Positions 16,461 to 27,039 of a stretch of DNA of 64,000 nucleotides are shown one piece after another (position 1 is the first letter of the stretch; each line of letters opens with the position of its first letter). A program made the position numbers and the translations under genes. Source of the stretch: Zemynaea arenosa (GTDB taxonomy: Bacteria > Pseudomonadota > Gammaproteobacteria > Burkholderiales > Burkholderiaceae_D); contig NZ_SPVF01000253.1 in assembly GCF_004614185.1 (NCBI RefSeq), positions 1 to 64,000 on the forward strand. The letters are read 5' to 3'. Below the pieces are notes generated by a model. It worked only from the letters and a program-made list of their open reading frames with translations, did no database searches and was not told the origin of the DNA.

Positions 16461-17456
16461 ATGCTGTCGAAACCATTTGCCGCGCTCCTGCTCGCCACCG
16501 CCTCCCTGGCCGCCTCGGCTGCCGACATCAATCTGCTCAACGTCTCGTACGACCCGACGCGCGAGCTCTACCAGGACATCAATGCCGCCTTCGCCAAGGA
16601 CTGGAAGGCCAGGACCGGCGACACCGTCAAGATCAAGCAGTCCCACGGCGGCTCGGGCAAGCAGGCCCGCGCGGTGATCGACGGCCTGGACGCCGACGTG
16701 GTCACTCTCGGCCTGGCCTGGGACATTGACGAAGTTGCCCAGAAAGGCCTGCTCAGCAAGGACTGGCAAAAACGCCTGGCCCACAACAGCACGCCGTACA
16801 GCTCGACCATCGTGTTCCTGGTGCGCAAGGGCAATCCCAAGCGCATCAAGGACTGGAACGACCTGGTCAGGCCCGGCATCGCCGTGATCACCCCGAACCC
16901 GAAGACGTCCGGCGGCGCCCGCTGGAACCACCTGGCCGCCTATGGCTACGCCCTGCGCCAGCCGGGTGGCAACGACGCCCGGGCCCGCGAGTTCCTGTCC
17001 AAGCTGTACAAGAACGTGCCGGTGCTGGACTCCGGCGCGCGCGGCGCCACCACCACCTTTGTCGAGCGCGGCATTGGCGACGTGCTGATCGCCTGGGAAA
17101 ACGAAGCCTTCCTGGCAATCAAGGAACTGGGGCCGGACAAGGTCGAGATCGTCGCCCCGTCCGTCTCCATCCTGGCCGAGCCCCCGGTCGCCGTGGTCGA
17201 CAAGGTCGTCGACAGGCACGGCACCCGCAAGGTGGCGGAGGCCTACCTGAACTTCCTCTACACTGATGCCGCGCAGGAGATCATCGCCAGGAACTGGTAC
17301 CGCCCGGCCGTGGAAAAGGAAGCGAAGAAATACGCCGCCCAGTTCCCGAACGTGAAGCTCTTCAACATCAAGGACGTGGCCGGTGACTGGGCCACCGCGC
17401 AGAAGACGCACTTCGCCGATGGCGGCGTGTTCGACCAGATCTACCAGCCTCGCTAA
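16461..17456 (+). CDS. sbp: Sulfate ABC transporter, periplasmic binding protein
   Basis: Captures sulfate (or thiosulfate) in the periplasm for the CysTWA importer. 331 residues with signal peptide [20 protein letters not shown] cleaved before [18 protein letters not shown]. Sulfate-binding hallmarks are [48 protein letters not shown] and ENEAFLAI. The other sulfate genes start 1.35 kb downstream, separated by a hydrolase and an opposite-strand gene, so sbp is probably expressed separately from cysTWA. Confidence 0.94.
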   Translation: MLSKPFAALLLATASLAASAADINLLNVSYDPTRELYQDINAAFAKDWKARTGDTVKIKQSHGGSGKQARAVIDGLDADVVTLGLAWDIDEVAQKGLLSKDWQKRLAHNSTPYSSTIVFLVRKGNPKRIKDWNDLVRPGIAVITPNPKTSGGARWNHLAAYGYALRQPGGNDARAREFLSKLYKNVPVLDSGARGATTTFVERGIGDVLIAWENEAFLAIKELGPDKVEIVAPSVSILAEPPVAVVDKVVDRHGTRKVAEAYLNFLYTDAAQEIIARNWYRPAVEKEAKKYAAQFPNVKLFNIKDVAGDWATAQKTHFADGGVFDQIYQPR

Positions 17457-17461
17457 GTCCT

Positions 17462-18064
17462 ATGCTCGAAGCACTCCAGCCCTACCGCATCCTGATCGCG
17501 CCTGGACTCCACAGTAGCGGGCCCGGCCATTGGCAGTCGCACTGGGAACGGTTGCTTCCCCAGGCCCGGCGCATCGTCCAGGATGACTGGTCCGCGCCAG
17601 ACCTGCCGCGCTGGACGGGGCGGGTGGACGAGGTGCGGGCCGACGACCCGCGCCCGACCTTGATCCTCGCGCACAGCTTTGGCTGTCTGGCGGCGGTGCG
17701 CAGCGTCGCGGCGCGGCCTGGCGGCGTGGCTGGACTGCTGCTGGTGGCCCCGGCCGACCCCGACAAGTTCGGCGTGGCCGGCCTGCTGCCGCGCCACCCG
17801 CTGCCGGTGCCGAGCATCCTCATCGCCAGCACCGACGACCCCTGGATGGACATCGCGCGCGCCAGCGCCTGGGCTCAACTCTGGGGCGCCGAGTTCGTCG
17901 ACGCCGGGCCGCTCGGCCACATCAATTCCGCTTCCAACCTGGGCGACTGGACTTTCGGCCAGCGTTATGCGGTGGCGCTCACAGCGCGCCTATCCCGCGA
18001 CAGATCGCCTGCCACCACGCCCACGACGGCGACAGCACGAAGCTCGCGTGCTGGAACAGCGTGA
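17462..18064 (+). CDS. RBBP9/YdeN-type alpha/beta hydrolase
   Basis: Serine hydrolase of the RBBP9/YdeN family, 200 residues. The N-terminal LIAPGLHSSGPGHWQSHWE is the family signature; LILAHSFGCLAAV carries the nucleophile serine elbow (GHS-like AHSFG). The acid is likely in ASTDDPWMDIARA and the histidine in GHINSASNLGDW. It begins 5 bp after sbp and is probably cotranscribed. Its last 86 bp overlap the convergent membrane-protein gene. Substrate unknown. Confidence 0.85.
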   Translation: MLEALQPYRILIAPGLHSSGPGHWQSHWERLLPQARRIVQDDWSAPDLPRWTGRVDEVRADDPRPTLILAHSFGCLAAVRSVAARPGGVAGLLLVAPADPDKFGVAGLLPRHPLPVPSILIASTDDPWMDIARASAWAQLWGAEFVDAGPLGHINSASNLGDWTFGQRYAVALTARLSRDRSPATTPTTATARSSRAGTA

Positions 18065-18662
18065 ACACCATCAGGATCACATACGGCCGGCGCAGGCCCC
18101 CTTTGCGGAAATCATCGAACAGCAGTGCCGCGACCGCCAGTTCGGTGATGGCGTAGCTCAGGTGGAGCCCGGTCTCGAAGGCCGGGAGCTGCAGGTAGAT
18201 GTTGGTGGCGCGGGCGAGCGCGGGCGGCAGCAGCAACACGACCGTCGATGCCATGTAGCGCGCATGCAGCTGGACCTCGCGCCGGTGCCGGAGGGCCATG
18301 CCATAGGTCCACGCAAAGTAGGCCATCGAGGTCACGTCCAGAAAAGCCAGCCGGTTGCCGAACGCTTGCACGAAGCCACGGCTGGTTTCACTCAGCATGT
18401 CGTGCACCACCAGCGCGCCCGAGAACAGGAACAGGGGCACGATCGCCAGCGTGGCCCGGCCCAGCGCCCGGTGGGCGGTGATATGCCGCTGGCGCATGAA
18501 CCAGGCCTGCAGGAGCAGGACCATCAGCCACACGGCGGCGATGCTGCCGTGGACATGGCGACTGAGGCTGGCCTCCGACAAGCGCGACAGATACGTCGGA
18601 TAGAAGCCGGCGACGGCCACCAGACATGCCAGGCCAAACCAGAACGGCGCGGTGCGATACAT
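17979..18662 (-). CDS. Uncharacterised multi-pass membrane protein
   Basis: 227 residues with six or seven hydrophobic helices. The N-terminal half has a histidine pattern, RHVHGSIAAVWLMVLLLQAW followed by HRALGRAT, reminiscent of DUF2306 or cytochrome b561-like proteins, but I cannot confirm haem binding. Start at 18662 because GGAGGAGACACC directly precedes this ATG; an in-frame extension upstream lacks a ribosome site. It is divergent from cysT. Confidence 0.75.
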   Translation of the reverse strand: MYRTAPFWFGLACLVAVAGFYPTYLSRLSEASLSRHVHGSIAAVWLMVLLLQAWFMRQRHITAHRALGRATLAIVPLFLFSGALVVHDMLSETSRGFVQAFGNRLAFLDVTSMAYFAWTYGMALRHRREVQLHARYMASTVVLLLPPALARATNIYLQLPAFETGLHLSYAITELAVAALLFDDFRKGGLRRPYVILMVFTLFQHASFVLSPSWAWWQAICRGIGAL

Positions 18663-18811
18663 GGTGTCTCCTCCCTCGTTGTTATTTGTTTGGAAACTGT
18701 ACGCCGACTTAAGACGAGGATCAACTAAGCAAATGAGAAAGTAATCGTTTTCTTTATTACACGACGGGCGCAAACTCCCCTTTCGATATTTGAATTGGTA
18801 ATAAGCGAACC

Positions 18812-19684
18812 ATGTCCGCCGTCCTTGCATCCCCTTTGCTGGCGTCCGCGGCACCGCGCGTCCAGCGCCGCGTGCTGCCGGGCTTCGGGCTGTCCCTCGG
18901 GTTCACAGTGGTGTACTTGAGCCTGATCGTCCTGATCCCGCTCTCTGCCGTGTTCCTCAAGACCGCGACCTTGACCTGGGACGCGTTCTACGCCGCCGTC
19001 ACCTCGCCGCGCGTGGTCGCTTCCTACAAGCTGACCTTCGGGGCCTCCCTGATCGGCGCCGCCATCAACGTGGTCTTCGGCGGCATCACCGCCTGGGTGC
19101 TGGTGCGCTACCGCTTTCCGGGCAAACGCATCATCGACGCGCTGGTCGACCTGCCGTTCGCGCTGCCCACCGCCGTCGCCGGCATCACGCTCACCGCGCT
19201 GTACTCCGCCAACGGCTGGTTCGGCCGCATCCTGGAAGCCAAACTCGGTCTCAAGGTCGCCTTCACCCCGCTCGGCGTGGTGATCGCACTGACCTTCATC
19301 GGCCTGCCGTTCGTGGTGCGCACGGTGCAGCCGGTGCTGGAGGAAGCTGAGCGCGAACTGGAGGAAGCCGCGGCCAGCCTTGGTGCCAACGCGTGGCAGG
19401 TGTTTGCGCGCGTTGTGTTCCCGACCGTACTGCCCTCGCTGCTGACCGGCTTCGCACTGGCCTTCGCGCGCGCCACCGGCGAATATGGCTCGGTCATCTT
19501 CATCGCCGGGAACATGCCGATGGTCTCCGAGATCACGCCGCTCTTCATCATCACCAAGCTGGAACAGTACGACTACGCGGGCGCCACGGCGATCGCGGTG
19601 GTGATGCTGATCGTCTCCTTCCTCCTGCTCCTGGCCATCAACCTGCTGCAGGCCTGGGCGCGCAAACGGGCGGGGGGCCTATGA
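18812..19684 (+). CDS. cysT: Sulfate ABC transporter permease CysT
   Basis: Inner-membrane permease of the sulfate/thiosulfate importer. 290 residues. Six-helix MetI-like fold; CysT-type segments [39 protein letters not shown] (EAA coupling loop) and [19 protein letters not shown]. Start ATG at 18812. The stop overlaps the cysW start by 4 bp. Confidence 0.95.
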   Translation: MSAVLASPLLASAAPRVQRRVLPGFGLSLGFTVVYLSLIVLIPLSAVFLKTATLTWDAFYAAVTSPRVVASYKLTFGASLIGAAINVVFGGITAWVLVRYRFPGKRIIDALVDLPFALPTAVAGITLTALYSANGWFGRILEAKLGLKVAFTPLGVVIALTFIGLPFVVRTVQPVLEEAERELEEAAASLGANAWQVFARVVFPTVLPSLLTGFALAFARATGEYGSVIFIAGNMPMVSEITPLFIITKLEQYDYAGATAIAVVMLIVSFLLLLAINLLQAWARKRAGGL

Positions 19685-20568
19685 ATCCGGCCTCCATTCC
19701 GGGCCCGCGCCGCGGCGAGCTGGCTTCGGCCGCGCAACCGCTGGAACCACAATGGTTGCGCTGGACGCTGACCATCGTCGCCCTGCTGTTCCTCACGGTC
19801 TTCCTGTTCGTGCCGCTGGCCGCGGTGTTCGCGGAAGCGCTGCGCAAGGGCTGGGACACTTACGCCGAAGCCGTGCGCGAGGACGATGCCATCGCCGCCA
19901 TCAAGCTCACCCTCATCACCGCTGGCATCGCCGTCCCGCTGAACCTCCTGTTCGGCGTGGCCGCGTCCTGGTGCATCGCCAAGTTCGATTTCAGGGGCAA
20001 GAGCATCCTCCTCACCCTGATCGACCTGCCGTTCTCGGTCTCGCCGGTGATCTCGGGCCTGATCTACGTGCTGCTGTTCGGCGCCCAGGGCTGGCTCGGC
20101 CCCTGGCTGCAGGAGCACGACATCAAGATCCTGTTCGCGGTGCCGGGCATGGTGCTGGCCACGATCTTCGTGACTTTCCCCTTTGTGGCGCGCGAGCTGA
20201 TTCCACTGATGCAGGCGCAGGGCACGGAAGAAGAGCAGGCCGCGCTCGTGCTGGGCGCGTCCGGCTGGCAGACCTTCCGCCGCGTGACGCTCCCCAACAT
20301 CAAATGGGGCCTGCTGTATGGCGTCATCCTGTGCAACGCGCGGGCGATGGGTGAATTCGGTGCGGTGTCCGTGGTCTCGGGCCACATCCGCGGCGAGACC
20401 AACACCATCCCGCTGCAGGTGGAGATCCTCTACAACGAATACAACTTCGCGGCCGCTTTCGCCGTGGCCTCGCTGCTGGCGCTGCTGGCGCTGGTGACCC
20501 TGGCCGTGAAGTCCTTAGTCGAATGGCGCCTGCGCGAGTCCGCGCGGCCGCTGGGAGAACACGCATGA
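19681..20568 (+). CDS. cysW: Sulfate ABC transporter permease CysW
   Basis: Second permease, forming a heterodimer with CysT. 295 residues. Signatures are [20 protein letters not shown], the coupling loop [20 protein letters not shown] and [23 protein letters not shown] at 19681 overlaps the cysT stop (ATGA). Its own stop overlaps cysA in the same way. Confidence 0.95.
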   Translation: MNPASIPGPRRGELASAAQPLEPQWLRWTLTIVALLFLTVFLFVPLAAVFAEALRKGWDTYAEAVREDDAIAAIKLTLITAGIAVPLNLLFGVAASWCIAKFDFRGKSILLTLIDLPFSVSPVISGLIYVLLFGAQGWLGPWLQEHDIKILFAVPGMVLATIFVTFPFVARELIPLMQAQGTEEEQAALVLGASGWQTFRRVTLPNIKWGLLYGVILCNARAMGEFGAVSVVSGHIRGETNTIPLQVEILYNEYNFAAAFAVASLLALLALVTLAVKSLVEWRLRESARPLGEHA

Positions 20569-21575
20569 CCATCGAAGTGAAAAACATCAGCAAGCACTTT
20601 GGCGATTTCGCCGCGCTGGACGACGTCTCGCTGGCCTTCCCGCAGGGCGAGCTGACCGCGCTGCTCGGCCCCTCCGGCTGCGGCAAGACCACGCTGCTGC
20701 GCTGTATCGCGGGCCTGGAACACCCGGACGCGGGCCAGGTGCTGCTCGATGGCGAGGATGCCTCCGGCCGCCACGTGCGCGAGCGCCAGGTCGGCTTCGT
20801 GTTCCAGCACTACGCGCTGTTCAAGCACATGACGGTGTTCGAGAACGTGGCCTTCGGACTGCGCGTCAAGCCGCGTTCCCAGCGCCCGTCCGAGGCACAG
20901 ATCCGCACCAAAGTGAAGGAGCTGCTGGAGCTGGTGCAGCTGGACTGGCTGGCCGACCGCTATCCGCCCCAGCTTTCGGGCGGCCAGCGCCAGCGCATTG
21001 CCCTCGCGCGCGCACTGGCGGTGGAGCCGCGCGTGCTGCTGCTGGACGAACCCTTTGGCGCGCTCGATGCCAAGGTGCGCAAGGAGCTGCGCCGCTGGCT
21101 GCGCCGCCTGCACGACGAGCTGCACGTCACCTCCATCTTCGTCACCCACGACCAGGAAGAGGCACTGGAAGTGGCCGACCAGGTGGTGCTGATGAACCAC
21201 GGCCGCGTGGAGCAGGTGGGCGCGCCGGAAGCGGTCTACAACGACCCGGCTTCGCCGTTCGTCTACAGCTTCCTCGGCAACGTCAACGTGTTCCACGGGC
21301 GCGAAGGCGCGGCCTATGTGCGTCCGCACGACCTGCATGTGGAGCGTGTGGACACCGCTCCCGAAGGCGCGGACGGGGTTGTGGTGCGCCTGCGCCGCGC
21401 CCACGCCATCGGTCCCCTGGCCCAGCTGGACCTGGAACGGGCCGACGACGGCAGCATCGTGGAAGCGGTGATCCCCACGGAGCGCTACGGCCAGCTGGCG
21501 CTCAAGGAAGGCGAGACGCTCCTGGTCCGTCCAAAACGTTCGCAGGTGTTTGTCGACCAGGGAGCCTCGATATGA
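20565..21575 (+). CDS. cysA: Sulfate/thiosulfate ABC transporter ATPase CysA
   Basis: Drives sulfate import through CysTW. 336 residues. Walker [10 protein letters not shown] (35-43), signature [15 protein letters not shown], Walker [13 protein letters not shown], switch [17 protein letters not shown]. The C-terminal regulatory TOBE-like region (about 240-336) includes [18 protein letters not shown], as in CysA. Start at 20565 ([13 protein letters not shown]) by the ATGA overlap with cysW. Confidence 0.95.
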   Translation: MTIEVKNISKHFGDFAALDDVSLAFPQGELTALLGPSGCGKTTLLRCIAGLEHPDAGQVLLDGEDASGRHVRERQVGFVFQHYALFKHMTVFENVAFGLRVKPRSQRPSEAQIRTKVKELLELVQLDWLADRYPPQLSGGQRQRIALARALAVEPRVLLLDEPFGALDAKVRKELRRWLRRLHDELHVTSIFVTHDQEEALEVADQVVLMNHGRVEQVGAPEAVYNDPASPFVYSFLGNVNVFHGREGAAYVRPHDLHVERVDTAPEGADGVVVRLRRAHAIGPLAQLDLERADDGSIVEAVIPTERYGQLALKEGETLLVRPKRSQVFVDQGASI

Positions 21576-22510
21576 ATTTCCAGCAGCTGCGCTCCGTGCG
21601 CGAAGCCGCGCGCCGCAACTACAACCTGACCGAGGTCGCCAACGCGCTGTTCACCTCCCAGCCGGGCGTCTCCCGCCAGATCCGTGAGCTGGAGGACGAA
21701 CTGGGCGTGGTCATCTTCGAGCGCAATGGCAAGCGCCTGACCGGAATGACGGAGCCGGGCAAGGGCATCCTGAAGATCATCGACCGCCTGCTGGTGGAAG
21801 CCGAGAACCTGCAGCACGCCAGCCGCGAATACGCGGGGCAGGACAGCGGCACGCTCACCATCGCCGCCACCCACACGCAGGCGCGCTACGCGCTGCCGAA
21901 AGTGGTGCAGCAGTTCCGCCAGCTGTTTCCGAACGTGCGCATCGCGCTCCAGCAAAGCGCGCCGGAACACATCGCGCAGTGGGTCCTGTCGGGCAAGGCG
22001 GACATCGGCATCGCCACCGAAGGCCTGTCCACCTTCGCCGACCTGGTGTCCTTCCCGTGCTACCGCTGGAGCCACGCCATCGTGGTCCCGGACGGGCACC
22101 CGCTGCTGGGCCACTCGCCGATCCGCCTGCAGGACCTGGCCGAGTACCCGCTGATCACCTACGACGTCGGCTTCACCGGCCGTGGCCACCTGGACGACGC
22201 CTTCGCGCAAGCCGGCCTGCGCCCCGACATCGTGCTCACCGCGATGGACTCGGACGTGATCAAGCAGTATGTCTCGCTTGGCCTGGGCGTGGGCATCGTG
22301 GCCTCGATGGCCTTCGATCATGGGCGCGACCGCGGCCTGCGCGCGGTGGAAGCGTCGCACCTGTTCGCGGTGAACACCACCCGCCTCGCGGTGCGCCGCG
22401 GCGTCTACCTGCGCCGCTATGCCTATGAATTCATCCAGCAGTTTGCGCCTGAGTTGCGGCGAACCGACATCGAACGCGCGGTCACCCAGCCCGAAGACGA
22501 AGCTGCCTGA
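21572..22510 (+). CDS. cysB: CysB-type LysR regulator of sulfur assimilation
   Basis: LysR-type activator of cysteine/sulfate genes. 312 residues. Helix-turn-helix in [32 protein letters not shown], then the effector domain with the CysB/Cbl signature [12 protein letters not shown] near residue 98, which binds acetylserine or sulfate in characterised relatives. Placed as the last gene of cysTWA with a 4-bp overlap, so the regulator is made with the transporter it presumably controls. Confidence 0.93.
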   Translation: MNFQQLRSVREAARRNYNLTEVANALFTSQPGVSRQIRELEDELGVVIFERNGKRLTGMTEPGKGILKIIDRLLVEAENLQHASREYAGQDSGTLTIAATHTQARYALPKVVQQFRQLFPNVRIALQQSAPEHIAQWVLSGKADIGIATEGLSTFADLVSFPCYRWSHAIVVPDGHPLLGHSPIRLQDLAEYPLITYDVGFTGRGHLDDAFAQAGLRPDIVLTAMDSDVIKQYVSLGLGVGIVASMAFDHGRDRGLRAVEASHLFAVNTTRLAVRRGVYLRRYAYEFIQQFAPELRRTDIERAVTQPEDEAA

Positions 22511-22572
22511 GCAGAATGTTTGTATTTGCGTTAACATGACCGTCCCCCACTCACTCACTGGAGAACAACAAC

Positions 22573-23211
22573 ATGACTCTTCGCCTCGGTGATACCGCTC
22601 CTGACTTCGAACAGGACTCCTCGATCGGCCGCCTCAAGTTTCACGAATGGGCGGGCAATTCGTGGGTGGTGCTGTTCTCCCATCCTGCCGATTTCACGCC
22701 GGTGTGCACCACCGAACTGGGTCTGACCGCCAAGCTGAAACCGGAATTCGACAAGCGCAACGTGAAGGCGATCGCGCTGTCCGTGGACCCGGCCGAGTCG
22801 CACAAGGCCTGGATCAAGGACATCGAAGAGACCCAGAAGACCGTGGTCGGCTTCCCGATCATCGCGGACGCGGACAAGAAGGTCTCGGTCCTGTACGACA
22901 TGATCCACCCGGAGCAGTCGGTGACCGCGACCGTGCGCTCGGTCTTCATCATCGATCCGAACAAGAAGATCCGCCTGATGCTCACCTATCCGCTGAGCAC
23001 CGGCCGCAACTTCGACGAGATCGTGCGCGTCATCGACGCCCTGCAGCTGACCGATGGCTACTCGGTGGCGACCCCGGGCAACTGGAAGGATGGCGACAAC
23101 GTCATCATCCCGCTGACCATCCAGGATCCGGAAGTGATCAAGCAGAAGTTCCCGAAAGGGTACGAGTCGCCGCGTCCGTATCTGCGCCTGACCCCTCAGC
23201 CGAACAAGTAA
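22573..23211 (+). CDS. 1-Cys peroxiredoxin (Prx6 type)
   Basis: Thiol peroxidase reducing H2O2 and alkyl hydroperoxides. 212 residues. The active site is FSHPADFTPVCTTELG with peroxidatic Cys45, and the long C-terminal domain is typical of the Prx6 subfamily. I see no second conserved cysteine elsewhere, consistent with a 1-Cys mechanism. GGAGAACAACAAC precedes the ATG. Its place after the sulfur operon may be incidental, since it has its own leader and terminator. Confidence 0.94.
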   Translation: MTLRLGDTAPDFEQDSSIGRLKFHEWAGNSWVVLFSHPADFTPVCTTELGLTAKLKPEFDKRNVKAIALSVDPAESHKAWIKDIEETQKTVVGFPIIADADKKVSVLYDMIHPEQSVTATVRSVFIIDPNKKIRLMLTYPLSTGRNFDEIVRVIDALQLTDGYSVATPGNWKDGDNVIIPLTIQDPEVIKQKFPKGYESPRPYLRLTPQPNK

Positions 23212-23220
23212 GTGCTGCCC

Positions 23221-23245
23221 AAAGGCCCCACCCGGGGCCTTTTTC
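23221..23245 (+). terminator. Terminator after the peroxiredoxin gene
   Basis: AAAGGCCCC-ACCC-GGGGCCTTTTT hairpin with T run, 10 bp after the stop. Confidence 0.9.
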
Positions 23246-23331
23246 TTATGCGGCCACCTTATAGCTTAGGTATCTAAACAAATAAGGATACGGTCGTTTA
23301 CCCCTGAGCCCGTCGATGAGATGATCGCAAG

Positions 23332-24105
23332 ATGGACATCACCTACATCGCATCCGGCTTCGCCGTGGGCCTCCTGGTCGGCATGACCGGGGTAGGTGGC
23401 GGTTCTCTCATGACGCCGCTGCTGACGCTCCTCTTCAACGTCCACCCCTCGGTGGCCGTCGGCACGGACCTCGCCTTCGCCTCGGTCACCAAGGGCGCGG
23501 GCACCATCACCCACCGCCTGCGCGGGACCGTCCGCTGGGACATCGTGCGCCGCCTGTGCGCGGGCGCGCTGCCCGCGGCCCTCGTCGCCACCTGGGGCCT
23601 GCAGCAGTTCGGGACGCTCAATCAGGGCGTGGCGGTCTTCATCCGCTATTCGATCGCCATCTCGGTGCTGCTCACCGTCGTCGCCATCCTGTTCCGCCGC
23701 CGCATGCTGGACTGGGTGCACGCGCGCCCGGGGCGCCAGCTGCAAGGCCGCGCGCTGACCACCGCCACGGTGGTGTCCGGGGTCGTCCTGGGCACCCTGG
23801 TCACCATCTCCTCGATTGGCGCCGGCGCCATCGGCGCCACCTTGCTGGTGATGATGTATCCGCGCCTGACCCCAGCCGAAGTGGCAGGCACCGACATCGC
23901 CTACGCGGTCCCGCTGACCGCGATTGCGGCGGTGGGCCACTGGTACCTCGGCTCCATCAATTGGGCGCTGCTCTTTACGCTGCTGATTGGTTCCCTGCCG
24001 GGCATCACGATCGGTTCGTGGGCCGCGCGCTCCATGCCGGAGCGCTTCCTGCGCGGTGTGCTGGCGGCCACGCTCACCGGCGTGGCGGCCAAGATGATCT
24101 ACTGA
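23332..24105 (+). CDS. TSUP-family sulfite/sulfonate exporter (TauE/SafE)
   Basis: Inner-membrane transporter of 257 residues with eight or so helices. Repeat motifs are GFAVGLLVGMTGVGGGSLMTPLL and VHPSVAVGTDLAFASVTKGA in the N-half, and SSIGAGAIGATLL with AGTDIAYAVPLTAI in the C-half. Family members move sulfite, sulfoacetate or related anions. The nearby sulfate operon makes a sulfur anion plausible but not proven. Its 3' end overlaps the convergent aldo/keto reductase by 7 bp. Confidence 0.88.
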   Translation: MDITYIASGFAVGLLVGMTGVGGGSLMTPLLTLLFNVHPSVAVGTDLAFASVTKGAGTITHRLRGTVRWDIVRRLCAGALPAALVATWGLQQFGTLNQGVAVFIRYSIAISVLLTVVAILFRRRMLDWVHARPGRQLQGRALTTATVVSGVVLGTLVTISSIGAGAIGATLLVMMYPRLTPAEVAGTDIAYAVPLTAIAAVGHWYLGSINWALLFTLLIGSLPGITIGSWAARSMPERFLRGVLAATLTGVAAKMIY

Positions 24106-25145
24106 CCGGGGTTGGTCCAGCGGGCGTGGATCGCGTCGATGCGGTCCACCACATCCGGCGGCAGCACCAGACCGGCCGCGTCGATGTTTTCCTTCAGCTG
24201 CTCCAGCGTGGTCGCCCCGATGATGGTGGAGGCCACGAACCAGCGGGTGTAGCACCACGCCAGCGCCATCTGCGCGGGCGTTATCCCATGGGCGCGTGCC
24301 AGCGCCGCATATTCCTGCACCGCCTCCAGCACTGCCGGGCGCAAATAGCGCGGGCTCCAGGTCGGCGGGAAAATCGTCAGCCGACCATGCGCCTTCGGAT
24401 CGTCGAGGTACTTGGCCGAGAGCTGGCCGAAGGCGAGGGGGCTGTAGGCCAGCAGCGAGACGTCCTCGCGGTAGCAGGTCTCGTCCAGGAAACTGGTCTC
24501 GAAGGCGCGCGCCGTCAGGTTGTACAGGTTCTGGATGGTCGCGATGCGCGGCAGGCCTTTCGACTCCGCCTGCTTCACGAACTCGCTCACGCCCCAGGAC
24601 GATTCGTTGGACACGCCGATGTGGCGGATCTTGCCTTCCTCAACCAGCTGGCCCAGCGCCGCCAGCGTGTCCTCGATGGCCACGCAGGCGCGCTCGCGCG
24701 TTGGGTTGAAGGTGTTGTTGCCGAAAATCGGCACGTTCCGGCTCGGCCAGTGCAGCTGGTACAGGTCGATGTAGTCGGTCTGCAGGCGCCGCAGCGAGTC
24801 CTCGACGGCGGCGCGGATATTCCGTTCGTCCAGGTTGTTCTGGCCGTTGCGGACCCAGTACATGCTGGCGTTGGGCCCCGCCACCTTGGTCGCCAGCACC
24901 ACGTCCGCGCGCTTGCCGCTTTTCTTCAGCCAGGTGCCGATGAAGCGCTCCGTCGAGCCTTGCGTGCGCGCGCTCGGCATCACCGGATACATCTCGGCGG
25001 TGTCGATGAAGTTGATCCCGCGCTCGAGCGCGTAGTCCAGCTGCGCGTGGGCCTGCGCCTCGGTGTTCTGCTCACCAAAGGTCATGGTGCCGAGGCAGAC
25101 CTTCGATACCTTCAGGTCCGTGCGGCCGAGCTTCGTGCGTTGCAT
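24099..25145 (-). CDS. Aldo/keto reductase, Tas-like
   Basis: NADP(H)-dependent aldo/keto reductase of 348 residues. Catalytic segments are FIDTAEMYP (Asp, Tyr) and VLATKVAG (Lys); the histidine is in DLYQLHWPSR, followed by the barrel end ASTIIGATTLEQLKENI, which binds the 2'-phosphate. The start MQRTKLGRTDLKVSKVCLGTM is standard. It is followed by the E. coli Tas-like long loop around PVMPSARTQGSTE. 12 bp downstream of pyrD, so possibly in the same transcript. Confidence 0.9.
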   Translation of the reverse strand: MQRTKLGRTDLKVSKVCLGTMTFGEQNTEAQAHAQLDYALERGINFIDTAEMYPVMPSARTQGSTERFIGTWLKKSGKRADVVLATKVAGPNASMYWVRNGQNNLDERNIRAAVEDSLRRLQTDYIDLYQLHWPSRNVPIFGNNTFNPTRERACVAIEDTLAALGQLVEEGKIRHIGVSNESSWGVSEFVKQAESKGLPRIATIQNLYNLTARAFETSFLDETCYREDVSLLAYSPLAFGQLSAKYLDDPKAHGRLTIFPPTWSPRYLRPAVLEAVQEYAALARAHGITPAQMALAWCYTRWFVASTIIGATTLEQLKENIDAAGLVLPPDVVDRIDAIHARWTNPGQ

Positions 25146-25157
25146 GTGTGTGTCCCG

Positions 25158-26195
25158 TTAGCGTTTGATGGCCTCGGCCGCGTCCCGCACCAGGGCCGGG
25201 CCGGCGTAAATCAGGCCGCTGTAGAGCTGCACCAGCTGCGCGCCCGCATCGATCTTCGCGCGCGCGTCGCTGCCCTGCATGATGCCGCCCACGCCGATGA
25301 TGGGGATGGTGTCGCCCAGCTCGCGCTTGAGGCCCCGCACCACGGCGTTCGACAATTCAAACACAGGTGCGCCGGACAGGCCGCCCGCTTCCTCGCCGTG
25401 CTTCATGCCCTGCACGGCGGTGCGCGACAGCGTGGTGTTGGTGGCGATCACGCCATCGATCTTGTGGCGCAGCAGGGCGTCCGCGATGTTCTTGATCTGC
25501 TCATCGTCCAGGTCCGGCGCGATCTTCAGCGTGATGGGCACGTAGCGCTTGTGCTGGTCGGCGAGGCGCTGCTGGGCGTCCTTCAATTGCGCCAGCAGGC
25601 CATCGAGTTCGGACGCGCCCTGCAGCTGGCGCAGGTTCTTGGTGTTGGGCGAGGAGATGTTCACCGTCACGTAGCTCGCGTACGGGTACACCTTGCCCAG
25701 GCAGTGAAGGTAGTCGTCGGCCGCGCGCTCGATCGGCGTGTCCGCGTTCTTGCCGATGTTCAGACCGAGCACGCCTTCCCTGTTCTGGTAGAAGCGCGAA
25801 GCCTGTACGTTGGCCACGAAGGCATCCACGCCGCGGTTGTTGAAGCCCATGCGGTTGATGATGGCCTGGGCCTGCGGGAGGCGGAACATGCGCGGCATCG
25901 CGTTGCCCGGCTGCGGGCGTGGCGTCACCGTGCCTACTTCGATGAAGCCGAAGCCCAGCGCCGCCAGGCCGTCGATGTAGGCGCCGTCCTTGTCCAGGCC
26001 CGCGGCCAGGCCGACCGGGTTCGGAAAGTCGATGCCCATCACGCGGCGCGGGTCCGCATCCGGCTTGCGCACGAAGCCCGTGAGGCCGAGCGCGGCGGCG
26101 CGGCGCAGGGCGGGCAGCGTGAGATTGTGGGCGGCTTCCGGGTCGAGCGTGAACAGCAGCGGGCGGGCGAGGGAGTAAAGGAGCTTGTCGGACAT
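25158..26195 (-). CDS. pyrD: Dihydroorotate dehydrogenase (quinone)
   Basis: Fourth step of pyrimidine synthesis, oxidising dihydroorotate to orotate with FMN and ubiquinone at the inner membrane. 345 residues. The N-terminal membrane-associating helices ([19 protein letters not shown]) mark class 2. FMN/substrate motifs are [13 protein letters not shown], the catalytic-serine loop [19 protein letters not shown] and IIGVGGI. The ATG at 26195 follows an upstream GC-rich leader of about 50 bp after the arginyl/leucyl transferase gene. Confidence 0.95.
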   Translation of the reverse strand: MSDKLLYSLARPLLFTLDPEAAHNLTLPALRRAAALGLTGFVRKPDADPRRVMGIDFPNPVGLAAGLDKDGAYIDGLAALGFGFIEVGTVTPRPQPGNAMPRMFRLPQAQAIINRMGFNNRGVDAFVANVQASRFYQNREGVLGLNIGKNADTPIERAADDYLHCLGKVYPYASYVTVNISSPNTKNLRQLQGASELDGLLAQLKDAQQRLADQHKRYVPITLKIAPDLDDEQIKNIADALLRHKIDGVIATNTTLSRTAVQGMKHGEEAGGLSGAPVFELSNAVVRGLKRELGDTIPIIGVGGIMQGSDARAKIDAGAQLVQLYSGLIYAGPALVRDAAEAIKR

Positions 26196-26244
26196 GGGAG
26201 CTGAGGGCGGCGCGGTTATCGGGACTGCAAGGCAGCCCGGTATT

Positions 26245-26979
26245 TTACCGCGCGTCCGTCAGCACGCTCCAGGCACCGTCCTTGCGGGCTTCCAGCGGGC
26301 GGAAGTTGATCTTGTAGGCCATCTTGCGGCTTTGCTCGATCCAGTAGCCCAGGTAGACATAGGGCAGGCCCAGTTCGCGCGCCTGGGCGATCTGCCACAT
26401 CACGTTGTAGGTGCCGAACGAGGCGCCCGGCAGGTCGGGATCGAAGAAGGTGTAGACCGACGACAGGCCATCGGTCAGCACGTCGATGATGGAGACCATG
26501 CGCAGCGTGCCATCGGGCTCGCGGAACTCGACCAGGCGGGTGTTGACGCGGCTCTGCAGCAGGAACTGCGCGTACTGGTCGCGCGAATCCTGGTCCATGC
26601 CGCCGCCGACGTGGCGGGTGGTCTGGTAGCGCAGGTACAGGTCGTAGTGTTCGTCTGAGAAGGCGAGGGTGGCGACGGTGGCCACCAGCTGCTCATGGCG
26701 CGCCCACGCGCGGCGCTGGGCGCGGTTGGGAGCGAAGTCCATGGTCCGCACCCGCACCGGGATGCAGGCCTGGCAGCCGTCGCAATACGGGCGGTAGGTG
26801 AAGATGCCGCTGCGGCGGAAGCCGCTGCGCACGAGTTCCGAATACACGTCCGCGTTGATGAGGTGCGACGGCGTGGCCACCTGCGAACGCGCCTGCCGTG
26901 CATCCAGGTAGCTGCACGGGTAGGGCGCCGTGGTGTAGAACTGCAGCGTCGAAAAGGGCAGGTCGTTCAGGTGCGTCAT
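26245..26979 (-). CDS. bpt: Aspartate/glutamate leucyltransferase Bpt
   Basis: N-degron enzyme that adds leucine from Leu-tRNA to N-terminal Asp or Glu, marking the protein for ClpS/ClpAP. 244 residues. The ATE fold is shown by the N-terminal [17 protein letters not shown], the cysteine-rich [20 protein letters not shown] and the GNAT-like C-terminal [20 protein letters not shown]. Bacterial Bpt rather than eukaryotic Ate1 specificity is inferred from the clade. 60 bp downstream of aat on the same strand. Confidence 0.92.
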   Translation of the reverse strand: MTHLNDLPFSTLQFYTTAPYPCSYLDARQARSQVATPSHLINADVYSELVRSGFRRSGIFTYRPYCDGCQACIPVRVRTMDFAPNRAQRRAWARHEQLVATVATLAFSDEHYDLYLRYQTTRHVGGGMDQDSRDQYAQFLLQSRVNTRLVEFREPDGTLRMVSIIDVLTDGLSSVYTFFDPDLPGASFGTYNVMWQIAQARELGLPYVYLGYWIEQSRKMAYKINFRPLEARKDGAWSVLTDAR

Positions 26980-27039
26980 GTCTCGGGGGCCGGAGAATGG
27001 GCGACAAGTGCAGCCTATTTTAACGAAAGATCGGGCCCG